NCBI GenBank assembly: GCA_003956705.1
Contig: QZCP01000006.1
Location: 1-64,000 of the forward strand
Direction of reading: 5' to 3'
Source: Brevipalpus yothersi
Taxonomy: Eukaryota > Arthropoda > Arachnida > Trombidiformes > Tenuipalpidae
DNA: 64,000 nt
Under the pieces are notes generated by a model, which made no database searches, was not told where the DNA came from, and was given only the letters and a program-made list of their open reading frames with translations. This document shows, piece after piece, positions 1 to 13,735 of the stretch. The translations under genes were made by a program, and so were the position numbers. Within the stretch, counting starts at the first letter, position 1. Every line of letters starts with the position of its first letter.

Positions 1-1142
1 CTCTCTCTCTCTCTCTCTCTCTCTAGCACTTTTCGTTGGCTTCGTTGAATAAAAATGCGTGAGAGTGTGAATAGGATTTTAAAGGGTTGATAATTGTTGC
101 TGTCAAATTTGACTTATATCGATATAGGCCCCCTTTCAACACACACACACACATGCATACTTACACACAGAAGCTGAATGAGCCCATGTGAATATTGTAA
201 GAGAGAGAAGCTGAAATTGGAATCTCAATGCTGAAACTCTCTCTCTCTCTTGTGAGAATAAGGAGGAATTTTTCTTTATTTTTATTATTTCTTTTCCCAC
301 TTTTCTTCGGTCCTACACACACACATACACACTTGCACACAAATCATGGTCTAACCACAGACGACTCATGCAGACATCTCACTCATTGTTGCGATCATGA
401 TTGTCACTGTTGTCATATAAGAATTACAATTTTGTGTCACCACTATGCAGATTATGGTTATTATAACACTTAAAATTTAAATTATTGGCTCTACTTTTTG
501 CTTTTCGCCACTTTTTTTTGTCCCAAAACAGCCACCGTGCTGATGTGTATGCAAGACAAAGTATTCTCAAAAAGCGGGAAAAGTACTCTGAATACTGATA
601 GCGTCGGTGGTCCTGGAATTGTGAGAAATATATGTAAATTGAACATCATGCAAATAAAAAAGAGAGAGAGAGAAAGAGAGGAAAGAAAGAGTATGAAACA
701 GTTCAAATTCTATTTTTCCCAAGTCTCCACTGCTATTAGAGGCCATTTGATCCGTATAATTTCATATTTCAATTCATAAGAACTCTTCCTTCTTCTTTTT
801 CTTCTTTTTCCACTTCTTCTTCCCAACTGTACCGGGTGTATGAAGTTTTATCTCAAACATGCCTTAAATTCCTCTAATGAATGATAATCTGAATATCATT
901 CAATTTCTCATAACTTGATTCAGACATAGCTTTTCTCTTTTCAGACATTCTTCTTTTGCTAGAGAGAGAAAATCACATCACTAAAACAGAAGGAGTTGAG
1001 CAATACAGAAAGAAGAGAGAGAGAGAGCAGAAAGAAAGAGAAAGAGCATATCGTAAGAAAATAGAAGAATGTTTCAAGAGGTTAACGTCCCGACATGAAC
1101 GGGTGGCATGATGTTAAATTTTCTGTGGGTGTTAAGAAAGTA

Positions 1143-1146
<4 letters not shown>

Positions 1147-1190
<44 letters not shown>

Positions 1191-1286
1191 TGAAACAGCA
1201 TCCTCCGCTTATCTCAATCATGGCCATCTCTTGAATTTCTTGAACATTTCTCTTATTTCACTTTCACTCTCAGCTCTTCATCATCG

Positions 1287-1334
<48 letters not shown>
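1147..1334. repeat. two (GA)n microsatellites
   Basis: Two nearly pure GA tracts lie at about 1147-1187 and 1289-1334, separated by unique sequence. Confidence 0.9.
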
Positions 1335-1337
<3 letters not shown>

Positions 1338-1886
1338 ACATGAGTTTGGATAAAGTCAGCGAGATGGAGATAGAAACTGAGAGGGCCAAATGCTTCATGA
1401 TGAATCATTTCAATATCTCTTGAGTGTGGTGCAAACGAAACCAATTTCCATGGAATATTTGTTGAACAAAGATTCAAATGTATCTTGAGATGTAAAAGTA
1501 TGAAAAGCGAGAAGAATGTTGACTCGCATTTATCTTTTCCATGTGCATATTTACCAGCATCTCAAATGCTCCCAATCATCGCACTTTCTCTTTCTTCTTC
1601 TCTCTTTCTCTCCAGACCACATCACTTTTCTGACTCATTCTCTCTTTCATCAGAAGCGATTCTGTCAATGTCAAGCTCATCTCATTTGCATCCTCTGTCT
1701 CTATCTCTCTTTCTCTTTCATCCTCCCTCCCAAGTTAACTAACTGACTGATGGACTCGTGTTTGCCAGTTTCGCGCGTCCTGAGAGTATCTCGAGAGCAT
1801 CCCAAGAGCAGTAAGCAGCATGTTAAGTGAAAGAAAAAACCATATTTCGAAGTAATTATGAATGGATGAGGCTATATTTACCGACA

Positions 1887-1917
<31 letters not shown>

Positions 1918-2058
1918 AATCCAAAAGTAAGATCAGCATGGAGTGTGTGAGGCTGATTTCGATGGAAATTTTTTTCCTCTCTCCTTGACACAACTTGCAT
2001 GGTATTTGGCGATGAGAAAAATTTGTTAGTCAGACATGAATTATTAAGATGGAATGAG

Positions 2059-2061
<3 letters not shown>

Positions 2062-2104
<43 letters not shown>
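2062..2104. repeat. (CT)n microsatellite
   Basis: Pure CT dinucleotide run of about 43 bp. A GA run lies at 2641-2675 and another CT run at 2811-2841. Confidence 0.9.
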
Positions 2105-2115
<11 letters not shown>

Positions 2116-2635
2116 ACTTCCGAGAGAGCATCGAATCATTCTGTTTCCCTCCCTCCCTCTCAGCATGATTCGAGAGTAAAGAAGAGAGAGAGAGAGAGCA
2201 AGAATTTTGGACACAATCAAAAAATACAATAGCAAAAGGTCAGAGTGTTGCAAGAGAGAGGCGAGCAAGTGTACGCTGAATGTTAAGGGCAACCGTAATT
2301 TTGGTTTGTTTCCAATGTGTGCTTCCTATGTGATTAATTCTCATCAAATCAACATGCTCAAACACCGAATTAAGGATGATATTTTCGGAAGTGTGTGTGT
2401 GTGTGTTTCTCACCTACACTTATTTTAGTATTCTCTCTTCTCTTTATCATATGATGATGTTTCATCTTCCTCTCTCTTCACCGCTTGACATTCAACTTGG
2501 TCTATCTCTCTCTCTCACTCTTCACCTTCTCTCTTTCATGAAGAAACCTCTTGGCTTGGCTTGGCGTGTAAATAAGTGCTCGTTACGAATGAATATTACG
2601 CACAAATCACTCAATCAGCAAGCATGGGGCGAGCT

Positions 2636-2679
<44 letters not shown>

Positions 2680-2806
2680 AAGTAGAAAGAAGTTACACCA
2701 GGGAAGGACATGATGTTTTTCTCGGAATATGGCTTGTGGACTGGAGGCTTATTCATCATCTTGTCAGGATCGATTGATGAAGTCTAGTAGTAGGCGCGCC
2801 TATCCA

Positions 2807-2843
<37 letters not shown>

Positions 2844-3900
2844 TCCTTCTTTCTTTCTCTCTCCCTCTCCAAAAAAAAAGCCGGCTCCACAGCCCTCATG
2901 TCTCCATGTCGAACGATTCGCCCATGTGTTCCGGTTCCAAGGGCGCATGATAAAGTGAATTCTCGATAAGTAGAAAGAGAGATGATGCGGTGACGGTGAT
3001 ACTTGAAGGAATATCTTGGTGGAACAATGTTTCTAAATGATATTCACATCATCAGCACATCACATTATTAGGTAGTCATCATACATGTATATATTTGAAT
3101 AACTTGAAATGGAAAATCGCATTGATTCGGATGTATGTATGTACATCCAAGAAAGAATGGCTGCATGATCATAGATTCCCTCATCATCGATATCCGATTG
3201 CCGTTTTTCAACCGAAAAAATACCTCTCTCTTCACTATTCATTCAGATTTCACAGAGAGATAGAGGGGGGGAAAGTAGAAGGATAGAAGAGAGAAGAGAG
3301 AAGAGATATTGAGCACACAAACACAGCCATGAATGGAAGTTATAAAAGCTATGAATGAAGTTACTTCATCAATCATATTTTTTTTATACTAGTTCTCACA
3401 TCCAGTGAAGCGAGTTGGAAAGAGAGAAGAGACAGAGAGTAGCAAATACTCATGACAATCCTTTCCACACTAGTCCATCCACCATTTAAACTGTCTATCT
3501 TGCTTTTTGTGATATTTTTAAGGCAGCAAATTTGTTTCAACTTTTTGATCATTATAATGTCTCGGTATTTTTTTTCTTCTCCTCCTTCTTCTGCAGGAGA
3601 GAGCTGAGAAAAAACTCATGATATTCCCCTGGTAGGAGAGAGAGAGAGAGAGAGGACTTCATGTGGATCCAAGATCAAGGTGAGGAGACACAGTATGTGA
3701 TGAATTTTGAGTGAAAAAAATTCTCAGATCAAAATTTTGGAAATCTTGGTGGAAGGAGAGGGAGAAATAGAGAGGGAAAGAGGCTAGAAGCTTATTCAGG
3801 CTTTCTCTCTCTCTCTCTCTTCCAGTTTCATTACCCGAGGCATCTGATTCATTGATCTGCAGACCTATTGGAAAATGAAAACTTCACAAGTGAGTGTAAA

Positions 3901-3903
<3 letters not shown>

Positions 3904-3979
<76 letters not shown>
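3904..3979. repeat. (CT)n microsatellite, 76 bp
   Basis: One of the longest uninterrupted CT runs in the window. It produces spurious Ser-Leu repeat frames. A second CT run of about 41 bp lies at 4754-4794. Confidence 0.95.
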
Positions 3980-3985
<6 letters not shown>

Positions 3986-4750
3986 CTCACTTTTGTGAAG
4001 ATATTTTTCCCTCTTTTCTCAACAATTTTCTCAGCTCACCAAAAGATATATACCTATGCAATCATATTATTTCCAATCTGTCTAGCAATTTTTTTCTCTT
4101 CTCTCTCACCAACACAAACTATTCAGTCTACAGTCTACAATATAACTTTCATCGGACAATATTTTTCAACACTGTTTAGGCCTAATTTTTGTTAGTGTAC
4201 ACCTACATGTCAAAAAAGGGTTGATTTTAATGGCTTTCCATTGGCTTCACTCGATTAAATTACTAACTTTGGCCCGCTCTCTTTCTGGTAAGCTCATTGT
4301 TTTTATTACTCTTAGCTTCTTATTCTTTCTTTTCTCTCTCTCTTTCTTTCTTTCTTTTCTCTCTACATTTCTTCTGCTCTTTCGCATTCCCTTTAATTGC
4401 ATTAAAATTCAATTAAACCATGCCCCTATTATTAAGTCTCTCACACCATCTTGGCTTCACACACACACACACGATTATTGCCCCCTTCGTAATACCAGAC
4501 CGGCCTAATGATAATTTTTTTTACTGCTTCCTTCTTAGTCTTACTTTTTGTGGTAATTCTGGCATTTTGCTTTCCATTCCTCTTTCTTTTTCTTTCTTTC
4601 TCTCTTTCAGTCCTGCTTTCTAGCATTCAAAACTTTTTTCCCAGCCAACCTGTTCATTCTTTCTCAATTGTTCATCAACAGATAAAAATATCATAACAAT
4701 CAAGATAATTTCATAATCTTGTCCGTGACTTTTGGAGTAAGAGAGATGCT

Positions 4751-4798
<48 letters not shown>

Positions 4799-5637
4799 GA
4801 GAGCTAAATCATTTAGGACCAGAAAAATTCTTTTCCCCCAGATTCTGGAGGCTATTTTCCAGTTCCATTTTTTGGATTTCATTAGAAAAGATCGATGAAT
4901 AAGATCATCATCTGGGAACGATGAATCATTTTTTTTGCTCTCTTCTCTCACCATCAGAAGCGAAAGAGAAGAAAAGAAAGAAAAAAATTTATCAACAGCA
5001 TCCAATGATTAAGATGATGATTTTTCTCGCTTTAATTCCTTTTGATGAAGTCTAACTACAGTGGATATCTCTGAGAAAAAAGATGAAAATTAGTGGAAAA
5101 AGATTTCCACTATCATTTTTTTCATCATAGCAAAATGAATGGGAATAATTTTTAACTCTTTCGGGCCAAGATAAGATAAAAAAAGTTGAAAAAAAAGTAG
5201 AAAAAAAGTTTTTTCACTATCTGTCAACTTTCCTGACTCCCCTCTTATTTTTCTTTTTCCCCTCTGAATGTTTCAAAAAAGTATCAAATGATTCATTTAT
5301 CCATCCATGGCCATGAATGAATCGATGAATGAGCAATTATTTCCATCACACGGTGGAAGAGAGAGAGTAGACAACAAAGAGATTGTATCAATCTCATCCT
5401 CCACAAAACAAACACATTCGTTCTTCGCCCAACGCCAATTCAGTTGCTTAATATACAATGGAATTCCCCTGCAATCGGTCAAGAACTTGAAAATATATAT
5501 ATACACACGATCTCTCTCTCCCTTTCTTTTCTCTCTCTCTCTCTCTCTCTGCATTCAAACCCTTCTCTTTTTTCAGACGTCATTTGGAATGTTTGAAAGA
5601 AAGAGAGAGAGAGAGAGAGTCGCCGGTTTTGTGGTCA

Positions 5638-5665
5638 ATTTCCTAGTGGTTGGCCACTAGGAAAT
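5638..5665. repeat. perfect 12-bp inverted repeat (hairpin)
   Basis: The arms ATTTCCTAGTGG (5638-5649) and CCACTAGGAAAT (5654-5665) are exact reverse complements around a TTGG loop. It is flanked by a GA run on the left (about 5600-5620) and a CT run on the right (5690-5755). Short GCCGG and CCGGC words lie just outside the stem, so a larger imperfect fold-back is possible. Confidence 0.85.
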
Positions 5666-5687
5666 CCCGGCTCAATTATTTTAGAAA

Positions 5688-5689
<2 letters not shown>

Positions 5690-5755
<66 letters not shown>
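5690..5755. repeat. (CT)n microsatellite, about 66 bp
   Basis: Pure CT run just right of the 5638-5665 hairpin. A further CT tract of about 50 bp lies at 6464-6514. Confidence 0.95.
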
Positions 5756-5757
<2 letters not shown>

Positions 5758-6458
5758 AGCTAAACTCTCTGATTTAATGGTGAACAAGTTTCCAGACAGT
5801 TGAATGAGTGAGAAAACTTGAAACATTTTCTCATACTACCATGTTGATGATAAGCTCTCAATGATACTTCTCAACTGCCATCAGTTTCACTCACTTGCTT
5901 TCTCTCTCTCTTTCTCTCTCTCTCACTTTGCCTTACTCCAACAAGCATTCTTCGAACTGAGAATTCAGTTCATTCAGCTCCACTTGAGGAACGTATCCCA
6001 TCTTATTCATCATCTTCACTCTCGCTGCATGATCTGTCCGCCTACTTCTTCCGACCTCATCGATAAGCTATACCAATAGCCCAAAGTTATTCATACATAC
6101 ATTATCATCAATCCCATCATCCTACTCACTCTCTCCTCTTCTCCCTCTCTTCTCGTCATCATAATCCTTTTTCACCAGAAATTCTTACCAACACCATGCA
6201 TAGCTGTCTCTCTCATTCCTATTTTGAATGTTGATTATTTATACCTCTCATTGACTAGTTTACTTGCAACGTTTTGCGTATTATTGCTTCATTCACTAGT
6301 TTACACTATTTCCTCATCGTAAAAACACACATTCCACAAACTCAACATTTTTTCTCTCTCTCTCCCTCCCTCTCTTCCAAGCAATCTGAGTAAGTTGAAA
6401 CTTTTATCTGAGCTCCACAGGCCATATCTTCAACTATACTCTCTCTTACTCCATCATG

Positions 6459-6516
<58 letters not shown>

Positions 6517-7329
6517 AAATGGCAGCCTCTCTCTCTCTATGGATGAGTCATCGACAAGTCACCATGGTACGAAATGAAGTAATGACTAGTCTGCCAGCAT
6601 CTTTTGCTCTCTCTCCCTCCCTTCGTACTATCAACATTGATAGAAGCGAAAAAAAAGTCATGATCACGAAAACATGGAGAAACGCAAGAAGAATTGGAGG
6701 AAGAGGGGATAGATCATGATAAAACGTTCCAAGGCTCTGTCCTCCATGGTCATAGTATTGAGATGGAAGATGAACACACGCACATATACATGTATTTCGA
6801 TTCTTTCATCAACATCCATTGTGACCCAGGAGAGAGGACATTGTTGATAAAACATTTCGTGAACATTTTCCATCCCTCCCCCAACGTTTCTCTGTCGTTT
6901 TATCACTTGTTACACACGCTCTCTTCTCCCCCTTTTCTCTCTCTTTCTCTCTCATCCCTGCAGCTTCATGGTTAACCAAGTTCCAAGAGCGATAATATTC
7001 CCATGGTCATATCATAACGTCTGGCGCGCGCTACTTTCAATGAGCTCAGATTTGGTTCCTCATCTCTCTCTCTCTCTCTCTATTACATGTATTATCGAGT
7101 GAATGTTCATGAAAATGATGGAAAATCTTCTCTCGAACGAATCAACCAACGAAGTGATGAATCGGAACAGATGCTTATCCAGTGCCACCCCTGGAAAACC
7201 TAGGGAAAAGGGAAAGAGAGGGAAAGAGAGAGAGCTAGCGATCTGGTTTCTTTGAGCGAATAGCTGATAAAAAGTGAATTATCGTGGTGAGATTACTGTT
7301 GTCGAATGGATGGAAAGAGAATCAGGAGT

Positions 7330-7362
<33 letters not shown>

Positions 7363-7512
7363 AATTTGGAAAGATTATTGCCCTAACAGGAGAGATGAAG
7401 TTCATTAGGCGTCACTAGGAATTATTTTACTACAGATTATCTAAGTGTCTTGGAATGTTTGAAGAAGCTGGAACAAGTTGAGGCCAAAAGCTTTAGTGTC
7501 ACTCGCTACCCA

Positions 7513-7554
<42 letters not shown>

Positions 7555-8789
7555 TGGTTTCTCATCTTCTTCTTCTGAAAACTTGGAGCTAAAGAGAAAC
7601 ACAGAAAAATCTGTGAAACTGCTTCGGCCTTCAATCCCAATGTTTCTCTCTCTCTCTCTTCTCCTGAGGTTGTTGAACAGAGAGAAGAACTTCAGAGAAG
7701 AGTTAGATGAACACAACAATCCTACTCTCTCTCTCTCTCTCTCTCTCAGCCGCCGCCACCCCCAGCCTCTTTCAGATACCCGATATACTCTGAAAGAGAG
7801 AGAGAGAGAGCTTGTGGAAAAGGGGGAGGACTCAGACAAAACTCGGCTGAACTTTCCACTACTAGCTAGAGCTAGAGCCTATGGCCCATCTTCATCGGGT
7901 GGGCTGCATCCTCCTCCCACCCCCCACACTGTCTACAGGGGCTCAAAGCTTTTTTCGCCCCTCTTCTCATGTGGGCATGCACCAGAGAAAGAGAGAGAGA
8001 GAGCAGTTTTCTCTCTCTCTCTCTCTCTCTCTGAAAGTTCCTTCATATGCTTCTCTCCCATTGACGTCGAAAGATTCAGCAGCCGAAAGACGAGTCACTC
8101 TTATCCTTTCTCTCCTCTTTCGCTCTTCTCTCTTCTCTCTCTCTCTCTCTCTCCTCTATCGTGTGTGTGTATGCTGTATTTTGATGATATATTCTGTGTG
8201 AGTTTCATTTCATCTTTCCAGCCTGCATCATGCGGTCTCTCTCTCTTTTTCTATTTCCACAGTCTATCTAGTCGTTTTTTTTCTCATCTCCGTAGTTGTA
8301 GTAGTATTTTTTAGTATCTTTTAACATTTTTTCTTCTTCTTCTTCTTTCCCACTATCTTGATAGTGAATGTGTGTGTATGTTCTTCATGTAGTTGTAGTA
8401 TATGGTCAATGAAATGGCTGTCATCGGATACCGATCAAATAATTACACATCATTCTCTGTCTATGGATGCGAATCATCTTGTGGTGTAATTAGAAGAGAG
8501 AGAATAATTTTCTGTTGAGAATTTTTTCTTCAATATTTCACCGATTTCTTCCAACTAATACCACTACTACTTCTATTACGACTGGAATACAAACACACAC
8601 ACACACACACATGATATGGTTCATCATCATTCGAGGTCACTTGTGCTTTGTACTTCTTTAGATGTCAGGTGTAGTTGTCATCCAGGCATCTGGAGGAGTA
8701 CAATTTTCGGGTGTTCCTCTTAAAATTCAACCAAAAATTTATCTTCTATCTCCTATTTCTCAATGGAAAAATGGTTTCCTCTATTGATG

Positions 8790-9064
8790 CAGCTCGATAC
8801 GCGTTAAAGAGTGAGTATTTAATGGGTATTCATCTTAATCTCTTGGCGGTCGTCAAAGATGATGGTAAACGAATATTCTTTCTACGACTTAAGATTGACT
8901 TTTCAATCCAATGTGTTGTGTCGGTGATGTGAATTGTTGAATTGTTGAATCTTTTTCGAATTCTCAACAATCTCAGGTAAGCTGGTGAAAAGCATCATGA
9001 AACATCTGATAAACAAAGAGTTGAACACCCACTTAAACACTGTAGTCACTCACAGCTGTATGAG
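8790..9064 (+). CDS. possible gene fragment, two exons, product unknown
   Basis: Two short exons can be joined in frame. The first runs from an AG acceptor (exon start 8790) to 8864, before GTAAAC. The second is 8977-9064, after a TTCTCAACAATCTCAG acceptor and before GTAAGC. Together they read about 54 residues with non-repetitive, protein-like composition, including VVKDDGKLVKSIMKHLINKE and THLNTVVTHSCM. A third piece from about 9256 could continue the frame to a TAG at about 9307 with a basic tail. I do not recognise the family. Just upstream, 8655-8783 reads in another frame (MSGVVVIQASGGVQFSG...) and recalls the N-terminal arrestin-fold strand of VPS26C-like retriever subunits. Whether the pieces belong together is unclear. 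This could be a real small gene, a remnant, or chance. Confidence 0.3.
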
Positions 9065-9309
9065 GTAAGCTAATTTAATTTTATTTTCAACACTTGATTT
9101 CGAAAACGCCACTGGAAAGTTGTTTCTTTTTCTCGAAATAATCAACTTGATTACCATCTGAATTGATATCTTTTTCTCCCCCCATCAAGTGTTGAGCTTG
9201 ATTATTTTCATCATCCATCCAATCACACTGCTCACTATGGAAGGTATATCTGGAAAAAAGAATCCACATCAGGACGGAAAAATTCTAGCCCAAAAAGTAA
9301 GACTTAGCC

Positions 9310-11174
<1,865 letters not shown>

Positions 11175-13437
11175 ATGAACGGAATGGATGCATCCACTTG
11201 CGCTTCTTTGTCACAACAAAATGGTTCCATGCATAGTCAGCCATCACCATCACCCGGTTCACCTCATGATTCGGAGGACAGTAAAACTAATTTGATTGTC
11301 AACTATTTACCTCAAACTATGACCCAAGAAGAGATACGTTCACTCTTCTCATCTATTGGTGATGTTGAATCGTGTAAATTGATTCGAGATAAGGTAACGG
11401 GACAAAGTTTGGGCTATGGTTTTGTGAATTATCTTCGACCGGATGATGCTGAAAAAGCAATCAACACACTGAATGGCTTACGATTGCAAAATAAAACCAT
11501 AAAAGTGAGTAATAACAGTTCGATTTTTAACTGAATATTATACAAATGAGTATATATAATAGACTTTATATTGAAAGTCGAGGATAGATATAGTAACGAT
11601 TTTGCATATGATGATTGTTTCAAAATTATTGAACGATATGCAGATGATATCATCTTACAATTTCGTGCTTCCAGAATATTAGAATACTCTGAATAATGAT
11701 GACATACGTGTATATATTCAACTTACTCTTCCGAATTGTCCAGGTCTCATTTGCTCGACCCAGTAGTGAAGCTATCAAAGGAGCCAATCTATATGTCAGT
11801 GGATTACCAAAAGCAATGACACAACAGGAATTGGAACAGTTATTTGCACCTTATGGACGTATAATCACATCCAGAATTCTGTGTGACAACATGGCAGGTA
11901 AATAATATTACAGATTTTAAAAATCATTTTTGAACCTTATTTGATCTGATTCGATTCAGTTTTTTCTATCACTATTGATCAGATTTTATCATCAGTTCTC
12001 TTTTGAATTCCCATCATTTTTGTCTCTCTCAGAAGATTGATCTTGATCCTCGGAAGGACCATTGTTCATTGTCCTTTTTCATATATCTAGCTATATAATA
12101 GCCTAATCTCGTGACTAGAACTATAACGTTACTCCATCCCAGAAAATTGGAAGATATGAGTTTCCAAATTCCATCAGAAGAGTCAAGTTTCTCTGTGTCC
12201 TTCGATCCTTGTTCTGTATCTCAGAAGCTCTAAGAATCATCCTCCAGATTCTTTGTCCTCAGTCGATTTGATTGCATTATGCGTAGGCTATCATCATCTA
12301 CAGAGATAGATGTACATTCGATAACCTCTTGGGGAAAGCATTTCATGGATGCCACTGAGCATTTGAAAGAGAACATTTCAGAGCTTTTCGAATGATAGGT
12401 GTATCTTGATATGGAAGCTTAAGATAATGTCCATCGAGGATGGCTTGCACACTCATTCTTATGTGATCCAGTGATATATACACCAGTCAGGGCGGAGAGG
12501 AACCCTCAACCATGAAAATTTTTATTTGTGATTGACTGTAGTTGAGATAGTCATCCAAGCTTTCTGAAAATACTTTTTGAGCAGCCTTTTCAGGAAAAGA
12601 ATTTGAAGCAGAGATGAAAAAAGACAGGTCCAAGCTAAAAAATAATATCAATCGCACAAGATTTCCTCTTCTCATCTCTTCTATTACTATTGTGAATGCA
12701 AACTGCTCTCTGTCTCTGTCTCTCTTTCTTCCTCTTTCTTCATGTCTATTTGGGATTGCATCTATCGATTTGTGGCTCTCTGGCCATCATCATTTCCTTT
12801 GACTCTATCTTCTCCCTATTCTGTGAAGCTAGCATATCTTCCATCATCCTTCATCTCTGACCATAATTCATACACTATACATGAATCCCGCATCATTTTT
12901 CTCCCCCAAAATGAATTCACATGCATTCAAGTATAAACAAAACAAAGAATCAAATGCCATACAATCTGCTGAGGAAATCTACCGAAATAAGCATGCATCA
13001 GGGTTTTAAAATTATCAATCCTCCAATCAATGGTTGCTATCAGTTGGTGACCATCTCGTAGTCAAAACATGCATTTATTTTGGCAGGCTCGGGTCAGTAT
13101 GGCTTCCCTAGCCGATTAGGATTTCCCTTTTCTCTTTCTCTCTCTCTCCCGAGCTCGTTCTATGTTCCTCTCTATTTCGAACCTCAGCTCTCCAGTGCAA
13201 TGGCCTCCGTTAAGCCAATGAGAGAGAGAGAGTGAGTGAGTGAGAGAGAGAGAGAGAGAGCTAGGAACCATCGAAAGTGAATCAGTCCTAAACACATTGG
13301 CCTCTGTCTGTGGATGGATTCGCACGAGGCTTGGGAATACCCTCAATGATGATGTCTCGTGGCTCTCTATTCTTCATTTTTTTCCATCCCAACGCTGTTC
13401 ACTAGTGACCTGGTCTCGCTTCATCGGTTAGAGTGTT

Positions 13438-13515
<78 letters not shown>

Positions 13516-13684
13516 GAATGAATGATGCCGATGAAACAAGAGTGCACACATAATTTAATGGCGATGATGAACATATGGTGTTGCTCATTTGATTGAGATT
13601 CACTGGCCACATGCATGTATGCCCGATAGTCCGTTTTGCCCACAACGCATCATCTGAGGCCAACACACTCTCTCTCTCATTCCC

Positions 13685-13735
<51 letters not shown>

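Larger units (their letters stand above)
1..8650. other. gene-poor, CT/GA microsatellite-rich flank
   Basis: I find no exon here that I can support. The stretch holds dozens of (CT)n and (GA)n tracts of about 15 to 76 bp, on both strands, set in AT-rich DNA with CAT/ATG-rich simple sequence. Open frames here read as SLSLSL or RERERE repeats and are products of the tracts. The region lies upstream of the ELAV gene, so it could contain its promoter, untranslated exons or enhancers, but no such element can be pinned down. One perfect hairpin, at 5638-5665, is listed separately. Confidence 0.7.

Noticed and set aside
7478..8314. A 278-codon plus-strand open frame rich in Ser-Leu repeats
   Set aside because: It is produced by several CT tracts read as SLSLSL, with no domain and ordinary noncoding sequence between.
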